39,481 nucleotides of DNA from a bacterium. Lineage in GTDB: Bacteria; SAR324; XYD2-FULL-50-16. The stretch covers positions 1-39,481 of the forward strand of contig JAHJRI010000172.1 of the NCBI GenBank assembly GCA_018830885.1, written 5' to 3'. The translations under genes and the position numbers were made by a program. Below are positions 7,485 through 16,438 of this stretch, in pieces. Positions within the stretch are counted from its first letter, which is position 1, and each line of letters begins with the position of its first letter. The notes under the pieces were generated by a model. The model had not been told where the DNA came from. It saw nothing but the letters and a program-made list of their open reading frames with translations, and ran no database searches.

Positions 7485-8654
7485 TCAGATCATGTCATGC
7501 TGGGTTTCTGAGATGGCTTGCTCAATCTTGTCCGCCAGTGACTGGGGCAGGCCCTCGATCTCCACGTTCAAAAACCCCCGCACAATGGTTGAAACAGCCG
7601 TTTCTTCATCCAGACCCCGTGCCATGAGGTATTCAATCTCCCGCTGATCGATTTTACCCACAGCAGCTTCATGGGACATTTCAACCCCGGGAACGAGCGC
7701 TTCGAGTTCAGGAATCGCATGCAGCAATCCTTCCTTGAGAATCAGGCCTTTGCATTCCAGATGACCCCTGACACCGGCATATTTACCGGTGATCTTTCCT
7801 CTGGCGATGACGGTTCCCCCCGTCGTAATGGCCCGCGATATAATCTCTGCCCGGGTATCCTCGGCATTCAGGATCACCTCTGATCCCGTATCCAGAAACG
7901 TGCCTTCAGCCGCGACCAGGATGCTGTTGAACCTGGCAACAGCCCCTTTGCCGTTGAGATAGGTCCTGGGATTGGTTTGCAGGGACCCCACCGGTTTGAG
8001 GGAGATGTAATTGGAAACAAAGGTTCCACCCTCCTCGACATAGGTGACCGTGCGGGGGCGTACAACGATGTTGCTGCCCCAGTCGTGGATCATCGTATAG
8101 GTCAGCGTGGCACCTTTTTTGACATAGAATTCCGATACCCCCACATGCTGTCCCCTGTCCAGATGGGGAGAGGTGGAACAACCGGCGATCACATGGATAT
8201 TGGATTGTTCCTCGGCAATCAGAATATTGTGCACATTCTGGGTCATCCCCTCTTTGGACAGGTGCAGGCAGGTCTGTACCGGAAACAGGGTTTTGACACC
8301 GGCGGCGCAGCGGATGAAAAACCCACCGCTGGGCTTATCCTGGGCGAGCTTCGTGAATTCATCCTTATCCGGAGACAACCCCTGCCACATGTACTCCTTC
8401 AACCCATCATATTTTTTGAGGGCAGCGGAAATTGTCAGTACTTCCACACCCTCTTGCCTGGTTTTACAGTGAACCACCGAGAGATCCTTCAGAATAAAGG
8501 TGGCGGAGCGGTTTTTTTCCTCGGTATCAATACCGACATTGAGAAACTCCCGGGCATCTTCAGCCGGGATTTCCGCCAGGTTTTCCACATAAGCGTGTGG
8601 TTCTGAATCAAACTGATAATCTGTTTTTTCCATGGTCTGTTTTATTGGGCACAT
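7485..8654 (-). CDS. sufB: SufB/SufD-family Fe-S scaffold protein (SmsB-like)
   Basis: The 389-residue protein has the SufBD core beta-helix: VIAGCSTSPHLDRGQHVGVSEFYVKKGATLTYTMIHDW, then FVSNYISLKPVGSLQTNPRTYLNG, then GVRGHLECKGLILKEGLLHAIPELEALVPGVEMSHEAAVGKI. The last stretch is the C-terminal family motif with conserved Glu and His. It forms a complex with the SufC ATPase to assemble Fe-S clusters in the cytoplasm. Only sufC and this gene are present, with no sufD, sufS or sufU next to them. This matches the minimal two-gene systems of anaerobes and archaea. The frame overlaps sufC by 13 bp; an alternative ATG at 8633 sits 8 bp after the sufC stop, and neither has a strong Shine-Dalgarno. 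Confidence 0.9.
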   Translation of the reverse strand: MCPIKQTMEKTDYQFDSEPHAYVENLAEIPAEDAREFLNVGIDTEEKNRSATFILKDLSVVHCKTRQEGVEVLTISAALKKYDGLKEYMWQGLSPDKDEFTKLAQDKPSGGFFIRCAAGVKTLFPVQTCLHLSKEGMTQNVHNILIAEEQSNIHVIAGCSTSPHLDRGQHVGVSEFYVKKGATLTYTMIHDWGSNIVVRPRTVTYVEEGGTFVSNYISLKPVGSLQTNPRTYLNGKGAVARFNSILVAAEGTFLDTGSEVILNAEDTRAEIISRAITTGGTVIARGKITGKYAGVRGHLECKGLILKEGLLHAIPELEALVPGVEMSHEAAVGKIDQREIEYLMARGLDEETAVSTIVRGFLNVEIEGLPQSLADKIEQAISETQHDMI

Positions 8655-9400
8655 TTATAACATTCATGATAGCCGTACTCCCGGATCCACTTCAGGATCT
8701 CCCTGGCGTTCTGTGAGCACTGGAGGACGCCATTATTGAGTACCTGACCCCTCTCGGCGGTGATGTAATCCAGAATATGACCGGTGTGGGTGATGACAAG
8801 GGCTGATTTTTTGCGACGCTGATAGAGCCCGATATGCCGGCTTTCCACATTGTGCCTGATTCCCCGGTTGAGCAGCTTGTTGATGCTCTCTCCCAGCAGC
8901 ACGATGTTTTCCAGATCCACGCCGGATTCGGGTTCATCCAGAAGCACCAGGTCCGGACTCTGGGCAGTCAATTGCAGCAGTTCGGAACGTTTTATCTCGC
9001 CACCGGAGAGATGACTATTGACATCACGGTTCAAAAACGCGGTGAAATTGACCTGTTCCGCCAATTGATCCACGTTCGTCGGTCTGCCCTGGGCACAGAT
9101 CTCCACCATTTTCCGTGTGGAGAGCCCATGAATGGTTGGCGGTCTCTGAAAGGAGACCCCGATGCCCCTGCGGGCCCGTTCATGGACAGGCAGATGGGTG
9201 ATATCCTCTCCCTTGAAAACAATCCTGCCACCGGTCACCTTGTAACCGGAAAAGCCCATGATCGTATGCATGAGGGTTGTTTTACCTGAACCGTTGGGTC
9301 CAAACAGGATATGGGTTTCCCCTTCAGGAATATGAAGATTGACCTTTGTCAGAATCTCTTTCCCTGACACTTCAACTTTGAGATCTTCGATAACCAGCAT
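8642..9400 (-). CDS. sufC: SufC-type ABC ATPase (SmsC-like)
   Basis: The 252-residue ATPase has Walker A GPNGSGKTT, the Q-loop in SFQRPPTIHG, the signature LSGGEIKRSELLQL, Walker B LVLLDEPESGVDLENI and a switch His in VITHTGHILDYI. The wording of the signature and Walker B is that of SufC rather than of a transporter ATPase. It powers Fe-S cluster assembly on the SufB-type scaffold encoded next. GGAG lies nine bases before the ATG. A C-terminal Cys pair (CYKCAQ) is a small oddity. As first gene of the two-gene unit it may carry the promoter in the 9401-9783 gap. Confidence 0.93.
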   Translation of the reverse strand: MLVIEDLKVEVSGKEILTKVNLHIPEGETHILFGPNGSGKTTLMHTIMGFSGYKVTGGRIVFKGEDITHLPVHERARRGIGVSFQRPPTIHGLSTRKMVEICAQGRPTNVDQLAEQVNFTAFLNRDVNSHLSGGEIKRSELLQLTAQSPDLVLLDEPESGVDLENIVLLGESINKLLNRGIRHNVESRHIGLYQRRKKSALVITHTGHILDYITAERGQVLNNGVLQCSQNAREILKWIREYGYHECYKCAQ

Positions 9401-9783
9401 GAGAGATATCTCCCGGAAGACAGTTCATCGGCCCGTCCCACCTTCTGGATGGACCTGGACGGTAGTAAAATGAATCCGTTGATTCTCGCTGTTTTAAGAA
9501 AATATTGCAATCTCAATTGAACTATTTAATTGACCGTGTCGATTCCGCTCCCTGAAAAAACACGAATTCCCCGCCGGTCTTTATACTGAACCGGTACACA
9601 GATCGGCACGGCTTCATGTCAACAGCTGATACGGCCAGGGCAGCCCCTATACCCAATTGACAGGCCAGAGCCGACCATCCGGATTCTGGTCTCGCACCGG
9701 GTGGGTATTTTTTTTTTGGGGGGGGGGAGGGGGACAAATGGCCTGATTCCGATACCATTTGCCCGAATTGCATGGGCGGAAGA
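9401..9783. other. Intergenic region with homopolymer tract
   Basis: This 383-bp region lies between glnB and sufC, both minus strand, and should hold the glnB terminator and sufC promoter. The plus strand has T10 at 9708-9717 directly followed by G10 at 9718-9727, one A and G5 to 9733. No gene is supported. Confidence 0.6.
9735..9765 (-). terminator. Possible glnB terminator
   Basis: On the minus strand, downstream of the glnB stop, CAAATGG and CCATTTG form a 7-bp stem across a 13-nt loop. It is followed by a C-rich and then A-rich run instead of a U run, so it would not be a classical intrinsic terminator. Confidence is low. Confidence 0.3.
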
Positions 9784-10149
<366 letters not shown>

Positions 10150-10168
10150 TTAATATAGAGTACCAACT

Positions 10169-10184
10169 TGCAAAAAAAATACCA
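10169..10184 (-). promoter_or_regulatory. Sigma-54 (RpoN) type promoter of glnB
   Basis: The minus strand reads TGGTATTTTTTTTGCA, which keeps the invariant GG-N10-GC spacing of -24/-12 promoters and the TTGCA of the -12 box. The start of transcription would fall near 10158, about 35 bp before the glnB ATG. No clear NtrC enhancer site was found upstream. The T-run in the middle lowers specificity slightly. Confidence 0.6.
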
Positions 10185-10333
10185 TGGTTTGAGGAACATC
10201 TCCGCATGGGCCCGGGTCGGCTTTTTCGTTGACGAAGAAGAGCGCTGGCGGCTGTGCGGACTTTTGACAAAAAGGACAAAACATTTTCGAAAAAAGACAA
10301 TAGTTACAAAAATGACAGTCTCTCCAGCGACGG

Positions 10334-10756
10334 CTATTTTTCTACATAGATCCGGATCTGGTCACCATTTGAGCTGGTGATATTGACAATGTCCTCATCA
10401 ATCTCCTCAATCATCTCCGTCAGGTGGGAGAGGGTTTCCCGCAGATTGAATCCCTCCCTTTCCACTTCGGCCAGTCGCTCCTTGGGAATCATTCTGGATG
10501 CCAGATGAGCCATTTTCAGCGGCACATTGACCTTGATATTCTCCCCTCGGGCACTCCTGATATCGATGATGATCTTGCCCCCGGAAGGCGGTCCCCGTTT
10601 TTCCGGCTTGCCCAGCGGGATCACCTCCGCTGCCCCATCCGGTTCCCTCTCGGGTTCCGAATTCCTGGCACCGATGGCCTTCAGCAGTTTTTCACCATCG
10701 CTGACACTGATCTTGCCTTCAGCCACCATGTTCAGTATTTTCTCTTTATCATTCAT
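10334..10756 (-). CDS. SHOCT-like domain protein
   Basis: The 140-residue protein begins MNDKEKILNMVAEGKISVSDGEKLLKAIG, the short helical SHOCT-like segment found at the ends of DUF4097/YvlB-type proteins. A charged, Pro/Gly-rich linker (31-58) follows, then a beta-helical segment IIIDIRSARGENIKVNVPL and a C-terminal acidic part ending NITSSNGDQIRIYVEK. The upstream neighbour carries the same helical motif at its C-terminus, so the two probably interact or derive from one fusion. It is last in a three-gene minus-strand unit. GGAG lies five bases before the ATG. Function in the family is poorly known; envelope-stress sensing has been suggested for relatives. Confidence 0.75.
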   Translation of the reverse strand: MNDKEKILNMVAEGKISVSDGEKLLKAIGARNSEPEREPDGAAEVIPLGKPEKRGPPSGGKIIIDIRSARGENIKVNVPLKMAHLASRMIPKERLAEVEREGFNLRETLSHLTEMIEEIDEDIVNITSSNGDQIRIYVEK

Positions 10757-10853
10757 CTCTTCTCCCGTGTATGGGGGTTGCCAGGCAGTATCGAACCCCG
10801 GCCAGTCGCCTGTGCCCGAATTCCGACCGGGGATATATTCAGAACCGCCGGGT

Positions 10854-11777
10854 TTATTTCAGGGCGCTGATCAATTTTTCAGCCTCCTCCGCGTTGATCT
10901 TTCCATCTGCCAGCATCTGCAGAATCTGCTGAATATACTTGTCATTGCCCTTGGTTTCAGCCGCCGTATGAACCTCGACGTCACCATCGTCCGCCATTTT
11001 GGCAAAGGAGCTGACAAAACTCTTCATGGCCGGCATAAACGCCTTGAAAGGGTGACTTTTCAGAAACGGCATCCGGTTCTTAATCTCTATTTTTTCATGG
11101 GGATAGTCCCCTGTAATCGCCGTCTCACCGCTCAGGGTCGAAATATAGATACGGCTTTCACCCGTGTAACCAAGGATATTCAGGGTTGCATCACCGGAAA
11201 CCGTATGAATGGTGCTGTCCCTATCCAGATCCAGACTGGCGTTGACCGATATATCCCCTGAAACACTGCTGAACGCAAAGCGGCTGATCCGTCCGTCCTG
11301 AATCTGGCAATTACCACTGATCATTTTGACACTGATGGCACCGGCCAGATTCTCAATGTTGAGATTGCCACCGATATTCTGCAGGTTTAACCGGTTTGAC
11401 TCGATTCGGCCGAAATTCATCTGACCACTGATGGTTTTCATTTTCAGACTGCCGGTGATTGAAGCGGCCCGGATATCGCCGCTGACCGTGGTGATGGTTC
11501 CGCGCAGCCGGGTACCCGTCGGAATTTTCAATACCAGATCATTGCGGGCTTCATTCCTGAAAAAAGCGGTTGGCAGGGTCGCGTTTTTCCATGGTTTTTC
11601 CTTGATCAACAGCAGTTCATCCTGAAAACTGATACTGAAGAGCTCTTCGGCTGTCTGCTTTCGCAGTTCTGAAAACGACAACGCCAGATCCTCCCGTTCC
11701 ATCTCAATGATCACCAGCCCCCCCTTGATCAAGCTTATTTCGAGTTCCAGGGTCTGTCCCTTTAAATTAAAATTCAT
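10854..11777 (-). CDS. DUF4097-family beta-strand repeat protein with C-terminal SHOCT-like helix
   Basis: The 307-residue protein has repeated short beta strands typical of DUF4097: LRGTITTVSGDIRAASITGSLKMKTISGQMNFG, then ISVKMISGNCQI, FSSVSGDISVNASLDL, IHTVSGDATLNILG and ISTLSGETAI. The SGD/SGE turns recur about every 20 residues, as in a right-handed beta helix. The last 30 residues (IQQILQMLADGKINAEEAEKLIS) repeat the helical motif that opens the next gene. There is no signal peptide. The start is the ATG at 11777, preceded by GGAGG; a GTG 12 bases earlier overlaps that ribosome binding site and is less likely. Confidence 0.82.
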   Translation of the reverse strand: MNFNLKGQTLELEISLIKGGLVIIEMEREDLALSFSELRKQTAEELFSISFQDELLLIKEKPWKNATLPTAFFRNEARNDLVLKIPTGTRLRGTITTVSGDIRAASITGSLKMKTISGQMNFGRIESNRLNLQNIGGNLNIENLAGAISVKMISGNCQIQDGRISRFAFSSVSGDISVNASLDLDRDSTIHTVSGDATLNILGYTGESRIYISTLSGETAITGDYPHEKIEIKNRMPFLKSHPFKAFMPAMKSFVSSFAKMADDGDVEVHTAAETKGNDKYIQQILQMLADGKINAEEAEKLISALK

Positions 11778-11826
11778 GGGTTCCTCCACGTCCGGGATTT
11801 ATCAATCGTTACAAAAAAATCACCTA

Positions 11827-12210
11827 TCAGGGCCGCTGCAGTTTTTCCAGGGCGGTTTCAATATCGATCCTGCCCTGATCCAGCTGATCGATGATGGACC
11901 CGCTTGATTCTGGGCGGTCCTCGGTAAAACCCAGTGCCACCTTTGACTTTTTCAACAGGTTTTTAATTTTTGGATAGGAGCAGTTCAACATTTTTTCCGA
12001 TTGTTTGATACTGCCCTCTGCAAAAATAAAGACCTTGATAAAGTTGAAAAGCTCATCATCCATGGTAAAGGGGGGTTTTATCTCTTCAAAATCACCTTTG
12101 ATCCGGGTTCCACAGCCATGACAGGCCAGTTCCCGGACAAACAAACGGTCACTACAGACGGGACACTGTTCCGGTGCCGGGTAGTTCTGTTTTTCTGTCA
12201 TATCTTTCAT
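11827..12210 (-). CDS. DUF2089-family protein: zinc ribbon plus helix-turn-helix
   Basis: The protein is about 127 residues. It has an N-terminal zinc ribbon (CPVCSDRLFVRELACHGCGTRI, two CxxC pairs), then a helical region FNFIKVFIFAEGSIKQSEKMLNCSYPKIKNLLKKSK resembling a sigma-like or AsnC-like helix-turn-helix, and a C-terminal SHOCT-like helix (IIDQLDQGRIDIETALEKLQ). This is the DUF2089 layout, and the family is thought to be regulatory. It is first in the unit with the DUF4097 and SHOCT-like genes and is likely the unit's regulator. ATG at 12210 is chosen over TTG 12225 and ATG 12201; none has a good Shine-Dalgarno. Confidence 0.82.
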   Translation of the reverse strand: MKDMTEKQNYPAPEQCPVCSDRLFVRELACHGCGTRIKGDFEEIKPPFTMDDELFNFIKVFIFAEGSIKQSEKMLNCSYPKIKNLLKKSKVALGFTEDRPESSGSIIDQLDQGRIDIETALEKLQRP

Positions 12211-12251
12211 GCTTATAAAGGTCAAATTAATTATATTTATATCTAAGTCCC

Positions 12252-12280
12252 AATATAGTAAATATTTTTAACAATTGCAA
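12252..12280 (-). promoter_or_regulatory. Sigma-70-like promoter of the DUF2089 operon
   Basis: The minus strand has TTGCAA (12275-12280), a 17-bp spacer and TATATT (12252-12257) in an unusually AT-rich stretch. Transcription would start near 12245, about 35 bp before the DUF2089 ATG. Confidence 0.55.
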
Positions 12281-12479
12281 TATTTTTTATTAACTTTTTT
12301 AACTTTTATTGTATAGCCCATCTTCAGCCAAGGGATTCACAATCGCCTGACCGCTCCTTTTAAAAATGACAAAGCCGATGGTACCGGTTACTATATTTCC
12401 ATCTTTAGAATTAACCTCACCGGATCACGGGCACAGGTCTGGGCTCCCTGGTTGCGGTGACTGACTATCAGGAGAATGT

Positions 12480-13388
12480 ATGGCTGCATGGGAACCGCTA
12501 TATCTGGAAACAGCCAGAAAAGGTCTGCTGCTGGAAAAAGTCAATGCTGCCCGACGGATATTGACGGATTGCAGCCTGTGCCCCCGCAACTGCCAGGTTG
12601 ATCGGTGCGCGGGAGAGCTTGGTGACTGTGAAACCGGTGAGGAGGCGGTCGTTGCCAGTTTTAATGCCCATTTTGGCGAGGAACCGCCCCTGGTCGGGGC
12701 ATATGGTTCGGGGACCATTTTTTTCACCCATTGCAGTCTGAAATGCAATTTCTGCCAGAATTTCGACATCAGCCACCAGGGAGACGGAGATCCATTTTCA
12801 GTCGCCCAACTCGCTTCAACGATGCTCGTCCTGCAGAAGGCCGGCTGTCACAACATCAATCTGGTGACACCGACCCATGTGGTTCCCCAGATCCTGTCCG
12901 CTTTGTATTCAGCCATTGACGGCGGACTCTCCATTCCGCTGGTTTACAATTCGAGCGGGTATGAGAATATCGAAACCCTGAGGCTCCTGGAGGGGGTTAT
13001 CGATATTTACATGCCGGACTTCAAGTTCTGGGATCCTGCTGTGGCCGCCCAGACCTGTCAGGCCCCGGATTACCCCGAGGCGGCCAGAAGCAGTCTGAAG
13101 GAGATGCACCGTCAGGTTGGGGATCTGCAGATCAGCGCCGCCGGACTTGCGGAACGGGGCGTGATTATCCGGCATCTGGTATTGCCCGAAGGGTTGGCAG
13201 GGACACGGCCCATCATGGATTTTATCGTGAACGAGCTTTCAGCTGACAGTTACGTCAACCTGATGGATCAGTACCGGCCCTGTGGGAACGCCCTCCAGGT
13301 AACCGGGCTTGCCCGGTCACTTTCCCGGGAACAGTTCCAGGAAGCCCTGAAAGATGCCAGAGCGGCCGGGATCCGGAGACTGGCCTGA
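12480..13388 (+). CDS. Radical SAM protein, PflX-like (COG1313 type)
   Basis: The 302-residue enzyme has the radical SAM motif CSLKCNFC (Cys85, Cys89, Cys92) and an extra Cys-rich N-terminus CSLCPRNCQVDRCAGELGDC (Cys31 to Cys50), as in the PflX family related to pyruvate-formate-lyase activases. Later conserved stretches are LVTPTHVVPQIL, LVYNSSGYENIETLRLL, DIYMPDFKFWD, GVIIRHLVLPEGLAGT and YVNLMDQYRPC. The family generates a 5'-deoxyadenosyl radical, but its substrate is not established. AGGAG lies just before the ATG. It converges with larC and is divergent from the DUF2089 operon, so no partner is evident. Confidence 0.85.
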   Translation: MAAWEPLYLETARKGLLLEKVNAARRILTDCSLCPRNCQVDRCAGELGDCETGEEAVVASFNAHFGEEPPLVGAYGSGTIFFTHCSLKCNFCQNFDISHQGDGDPFSVAQLASTMLVLQKAGCHNINLVTPTHVVPQILSALYSAIDGGLSIPLVYNSSGYENIETLRLLEGVIDIYMPDFKFWDPAVAAQTCQAPDYPEAARSSLKEMHRQVGDLQISAAGLAERGVIIRHLVLPEGLAGTRPIMDFIVNELSADSYVNLMDQYRPCGNALQVTGLARSLSREQFQEALKDARAAGIRRLA

Positions 13389-13440
13389 ATCCGGATCAAA
13401 TCCTGTCAGATTCGGCTTTTCCGGCAGACAGACCGGGGGA

Positions 13441-14637
13441 TTATTCCTGTAACAGACTGTCCGCGGATTTGCGGACGATGTGATAGACCTCTCGCAATGA
13501 GATCCCTTTCTCCGCGGCGATTTTACTGCAGATCTCATATTCCGGTGAAATCCGGAACGGTTTGCCATCGCGAAGCGCCGCTTTAACCCGTATCCGGCCA
13601 AACGGCGTCTCCACTTCGATCATTTTTCGATCCAGGGCGCTGCGCTCGACCAGTTGTCTGCGAATCCCCAGCGTGGTTGTCTCCTGGTAGAGCAGTGTCT
13701 CAAAAACCGACTCATCAGCCGGTCTGCAGAGAATACTGATCAGGGTGCCGGGTCTTCCCTTTTTCATTATCACATCCGTCAGAAAGACATCGAGGGCGCC
13801 TTTGATCAGGATCAGGGGAAGCAGGTAGGAGTAGGTTTCCGGATTCATATCATCGATATTTGTTTCCAGCAGCACCAGTTTCTCCCGTTTCAATCCAGAC
13901 AATGCGTCGGTCTTACCCGCTATCACCCGCAGTGCGTTTAACTGTCCGGTGTCTCTCTTACCACAGCCGTACCCGGTCCTGTCGATGGTCATGACCGGCA
14001 GTGGCATATAGGCCGTCGCCAGATGCTTGATGATGGCAGCGCCTGTCGGGGTGACCAGTTCCCCCTTGACCCCGGTGGAATAGACCGGGATTTTTTCCAG
14101 GATTTTCAGGGTGGCTGGTGCCGGCACCGGCAGCACCCCGTGGGCACAGGTCACGGTCCCCGATCCCACGTGCAGTGGGGAAGCAAGGATATGATCCGGT
14201 TTCAGCAGGGAGATACAGATCGCTGTCCCGACAATATCCACGATCGAGTCGATGGCACCCACCTCGTGGAAATGGACCTGATCCAGTCGCTGATTGTGAA
14301 TGGCAGCCTCCGCCTCGGCGATGGTGGTGAAGATGTCCCGGCTCAGATTTTTGGCACTGCTGTCGATGGCGCTGCGGTCGATGATCTGCAGGATGTCGTC
14401 CAGGTGACGGTGATGGTGAGCGGGGGTTGTTAAACCCGGTTCGATAATGACGTCAAAATCGGTTGCAGCAATACCCCGGGGGCTTTTTTTTTCGATTTGA
14501 AGCCGATACCCATCGACAGCCAGTGAATTCAGACCCTCCAGGAATGCATCACGGTCAACACCCAGATCCAGCAGGGCCCCGATGGTCATATCGCCGCTGA
14601 TACCGGAAAAACAGTCAAAATAGAGTACGGTTTGCAT
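13441..14637 (-). CDS. larC: Nickel-pincer cofactor cyclometallase LarC
   Basis: The 398-residue protein starts MQTVLYFDCFSGISGDMTIGALLDLGVD, the LarC signature, and has the His-rich stretch PAHHHRHLDD, VHFHEVGAIDSIVDIVG, HVGSGTVTCAHG and LETNIDDMNPETYSYLL. LarC inserts nickel into the pyridinium-dithiocarboxylate cofactor in a CTP-dependent step. In Lactiplantibacillus the protein needs a ribosomal frameshift to join two halves; here it is one open frame. The frame can be extended to 14661, but AGGAG nine bases before the ATG at 14637 fixes the start 16 bp after the larB stop. It is last of larE-larB-larC. Confidence 0.93.
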   Translation of the reverse strand: MQTVLYFDCFSGISGDMTIGALLDLGVDRDAFLEGLNSLAVDGYRLQIEKKSPRGIAATDFDVIIEPGLTTPAHHHRHLDDILQIIDRSAIDSSAKNLSRDIFTTIAEAEAAIHNQRLDQVHFHEVGAIDSIVDIVGTAICISLLKPDHILASPLHVGSGTVTCAHGVLPVPAPATLKILEKIPVYSTGVKGELVTPTGAAIIKHLATAYMPLPVMTIDRTGYGCGKRDTGQLNALRVIAGKTDALSGLKREKLVLLETNIDDMNPETYSYLLPLILIKGALDVFLTDVIMKKGRPGTLISILCRPADESVFETLLYQETTTLGIRRQLVERSALDRKMIEVETPFGRIRVKAALRDGKPFRISPEYEICSKIAAEKGISLREVYHIVRKSADSLLQE

Positions 14638-14653
14638 CGCCTTTGCTCCTGTT

Positions 14654-15430
14654 TCATTCATTCATGGCCGGATGTGCTTTTTCGGCTATCTGGTTGATGA
14701 TCGCGGCGGCGTACCCGGCCCCGTATCCATTGTCAATATTGACAACTGTCACGCCGCAGGCACAGCTGTTCAGCATGGTCAGGAGCGCTGCCAGTCCGCC
14801 GAAACTGGCCCCGTAACCGACACTGGTGGGAACGGCAATCACCGGTTTATTGGTCAGACCGGCCGTGACACTGGGTAGCGCCCCATCCATGCCGGCTACC
14901 ACCACCAGCACGCTGGCAGCGTCGATCCGGTGCCGGTTGTTCAGCAGCCGATGAATGCCAGCCACACCAACATCGTAGAGACGTTCCACCTGGTTTCCCA
15001 TCATCTCAGCCGTCAGCGCCGCTTCCTCGCAGACAGGCATGTCCGAGGTGCCGGCGGACATCACGAGAATCCGGCTGCGGGTTGTGCCCACCGGCATCCG
15101 GTTCACGGTGATCATTTTTGCCATTTCATGGTATTCAGCCCGGGGATCAATAGACTGTACCGCCCGGTATGCTTCTGCATCAGCCCGTGTAATGAGGAGA
15201 TTGCCATTTTTTTCCAGGATTTTTTCAGCAATGGACTTGATCTGGTCCGGTGTTTTGCCGGCACCAAAGATCGTCTCAGGATGCCCCTTGCGCAGGCTTC
15301 TGTGGTGATCGATCATGGCAAATCCCAGGTCCTCGTAGGGAAGGTCCTTGAGCTGGGCCACGGTCTCGTTAATGTCGACTTCACCGGCCTGCAGACGTTC
15401 CAGGAGCGATCTGATGGTATCTTCTTTCAT
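14654..15430 (-). CDS. larB: Nickel-pincer cofactor biosynthesis protein LarB
   Basis: The 258-residue protein resembles AIR carboxylase (PurE) in its second half: ILVMSAGTSDMPVCEEAALTAEMMG, VVVAGMDGALPSVTAGL, PVIAVPTSVGYGASFGGLAAL and VNIDNGYGAGYAAAIIN. LarB carboxylates and hydrolyses nicotinic acid adenine dinucleotide to give pyridinium-3,5-biscarboxylic acid mononucleotide, the first cofactor intermediate. The stop lies 16 bp before larC, and larE ends 21 bp before its start. No strong ribosome binding site is seen, which suggests translational coupling. Confidence 0.93.
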   Translation of the reverse strand: MKEDTIRSLLERLQAGEVDINETVAQLKDLPYEDLGFAMIDHHRSLRKGHPETIFGAGKTPDQIKSIAEKILEKNGNLLITRADAEAYRAVQSIDPRAEYHEMAKMITVNRMPVGTTRSRILVMSAGTSDMPVCEEAALTAEMMGNQVERLYDVGVAGIHRLLNNRHRIDAASVLVVVAGMDGALPSVTAGLTNKPVIAVPTSVGYGASFGGLAALLTMLNSCACGVTVVNIDNGYGAGYAAAIINQIAEKAHPAMNE

Positions 15431-15451
15431 AGAATTGCATGCATGTGGCGT

Positions 15452-16243
15452 TCAGTTCAGGCTCCCGCTTTGAAATCCTTCCAGATCAAGGGCAACAAAA
15501 CGGAATCCGGTTTTTTTAAGTTCGCGGGAGACCGTTTCCATGAGGGTCGGGTCGAAAAAAAAGGGTCGCTCTCCGGCTGAAACCTCAATCCTCGCCAGAT
15601 CGCCATGCTTTCTGACACGAAACTGTTTCAGCCCCAGGTCTTTCAGAAAGGATTCAGCCGTTTCAACCATCCGCAGGCTTTCGCTGGTAATGGGATCATG
15701 ATAGGGAATGCGTGACGCCAGACAGGCCATGGATGGCTTGTCCCAGGTGGAAAGTCCCCGGGAGCGGGAGAGCTGGCGGATATCCGCTTTTGTCAGGCGG
15801 GCCTCCAGGAATGGACTCCTGACACCCAGTTCCTCCTTGGCTTTCATACCGGGACGGTAGTCGTCCAGATCATCCAGATTGGACCCGTCCAGCAGGACCT
15901 CCCTGCCCAGCACCCGGGCGGTCTCCTGCAGCTTGCTGAAAACCACCGTTTTACAGTGGTAGCACCGGTCCACGGGATTGCCCAGGATGGTGTCATCCAT
16001 ATCCTGCAGCGGAATAATCCGGTGATTGATCCCGATCTCCGCAGCCACCCGGACAGCATCTCCCATTTCGGAACGGGAGACGAAAATCGACTCGGCGGTC
16101 AGTGCCAGCGCCTGTTCACCCTGCACCTCCCGGACGATACTGGCCAGCAGAGAGCTGTCAACGCCCCCTGAAAAGGCAACGGCGGAAGAAGGTAACGATT
16201 GGACGACCTGCAGCAGATGGTCAAGCTTGTCTGTCGTTTCCAT
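15452..16243 (-). CDS. larE: ATP-dependent sulfur transferase LarE
   Basis: The 263-residue enzyme has the PP-loop ATP motif SGGVDSSLLASIV, CYHCKTVVFSKL, LLDGSNLDDLDDYRPGMKA and KPSMACLASRIPY. LarE adenylates the biscarboxylate intermediate and adds sulfur. In the ACLASR segment there is one Cys at the place of the sacrificial sulfur-donor Cys of the Lactiplantibacillus enzyme, and no extra Cys cluster nearby. I therefore favour the single-Cys sacrificial type over the [4Fe-4S] type, with moderate certainty. The start is the ATG at 16243 after AAGGA; the frame could be extended to 16300 but without a ribosome binding site. Confidence 0.93.
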   Translation of the reverse strand: METTDKLDHLLQVVQSLPSSAVAFSGGVDSSLLASIVREVQGEQALALTAESIFVSRSEMGDAVRVAAEIGINHRIIPLQDMDDTILGNPVDRCYHCKTVVFSKLQETARVLGREVLLDGSNLDDLDDYRPGMKAKEELGVRSPFLEARLTKADIRQLSRSRGLSTWDKPSMACLASRIPYHDPITSESLRMVETAESFLKDLGLKQFRVRKHGDLARIEVSAGERPFFFDPTLMETVSRELKKTGFRFVALDLEGFQSGSLN

Positions 16244-16438
16244 GATATCCTTTTTTCTAAGGTTCTCTTTAAGTCTTGACCGAATTCCGATAAATTGCAA
16301 CCCATATCGCCCTGTACCGGCGGTTTCACCATGCAGCTGGCCAATGATGAAAAAAAGGGGTAGGGTATCCTCATTTGGCAGGCTGGCCCGTCAGGCGAGC
16401 ATGGGAGCACCCGGATGGATTTGAGAGATGAGGAGAGA

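Noticed and set aside
7977..8606. A 209-codon plus-strand frame
   Set aside because: It lies fully antisense to sufB, has no ribosome binding site and no domain.
10527..11261. A 244-codon plus-strand frame
   Set aside because: It is antisense to the SHOCT-like and DUF4097 genes, which have family motifs and ribosome binding sites; the frame has neither.
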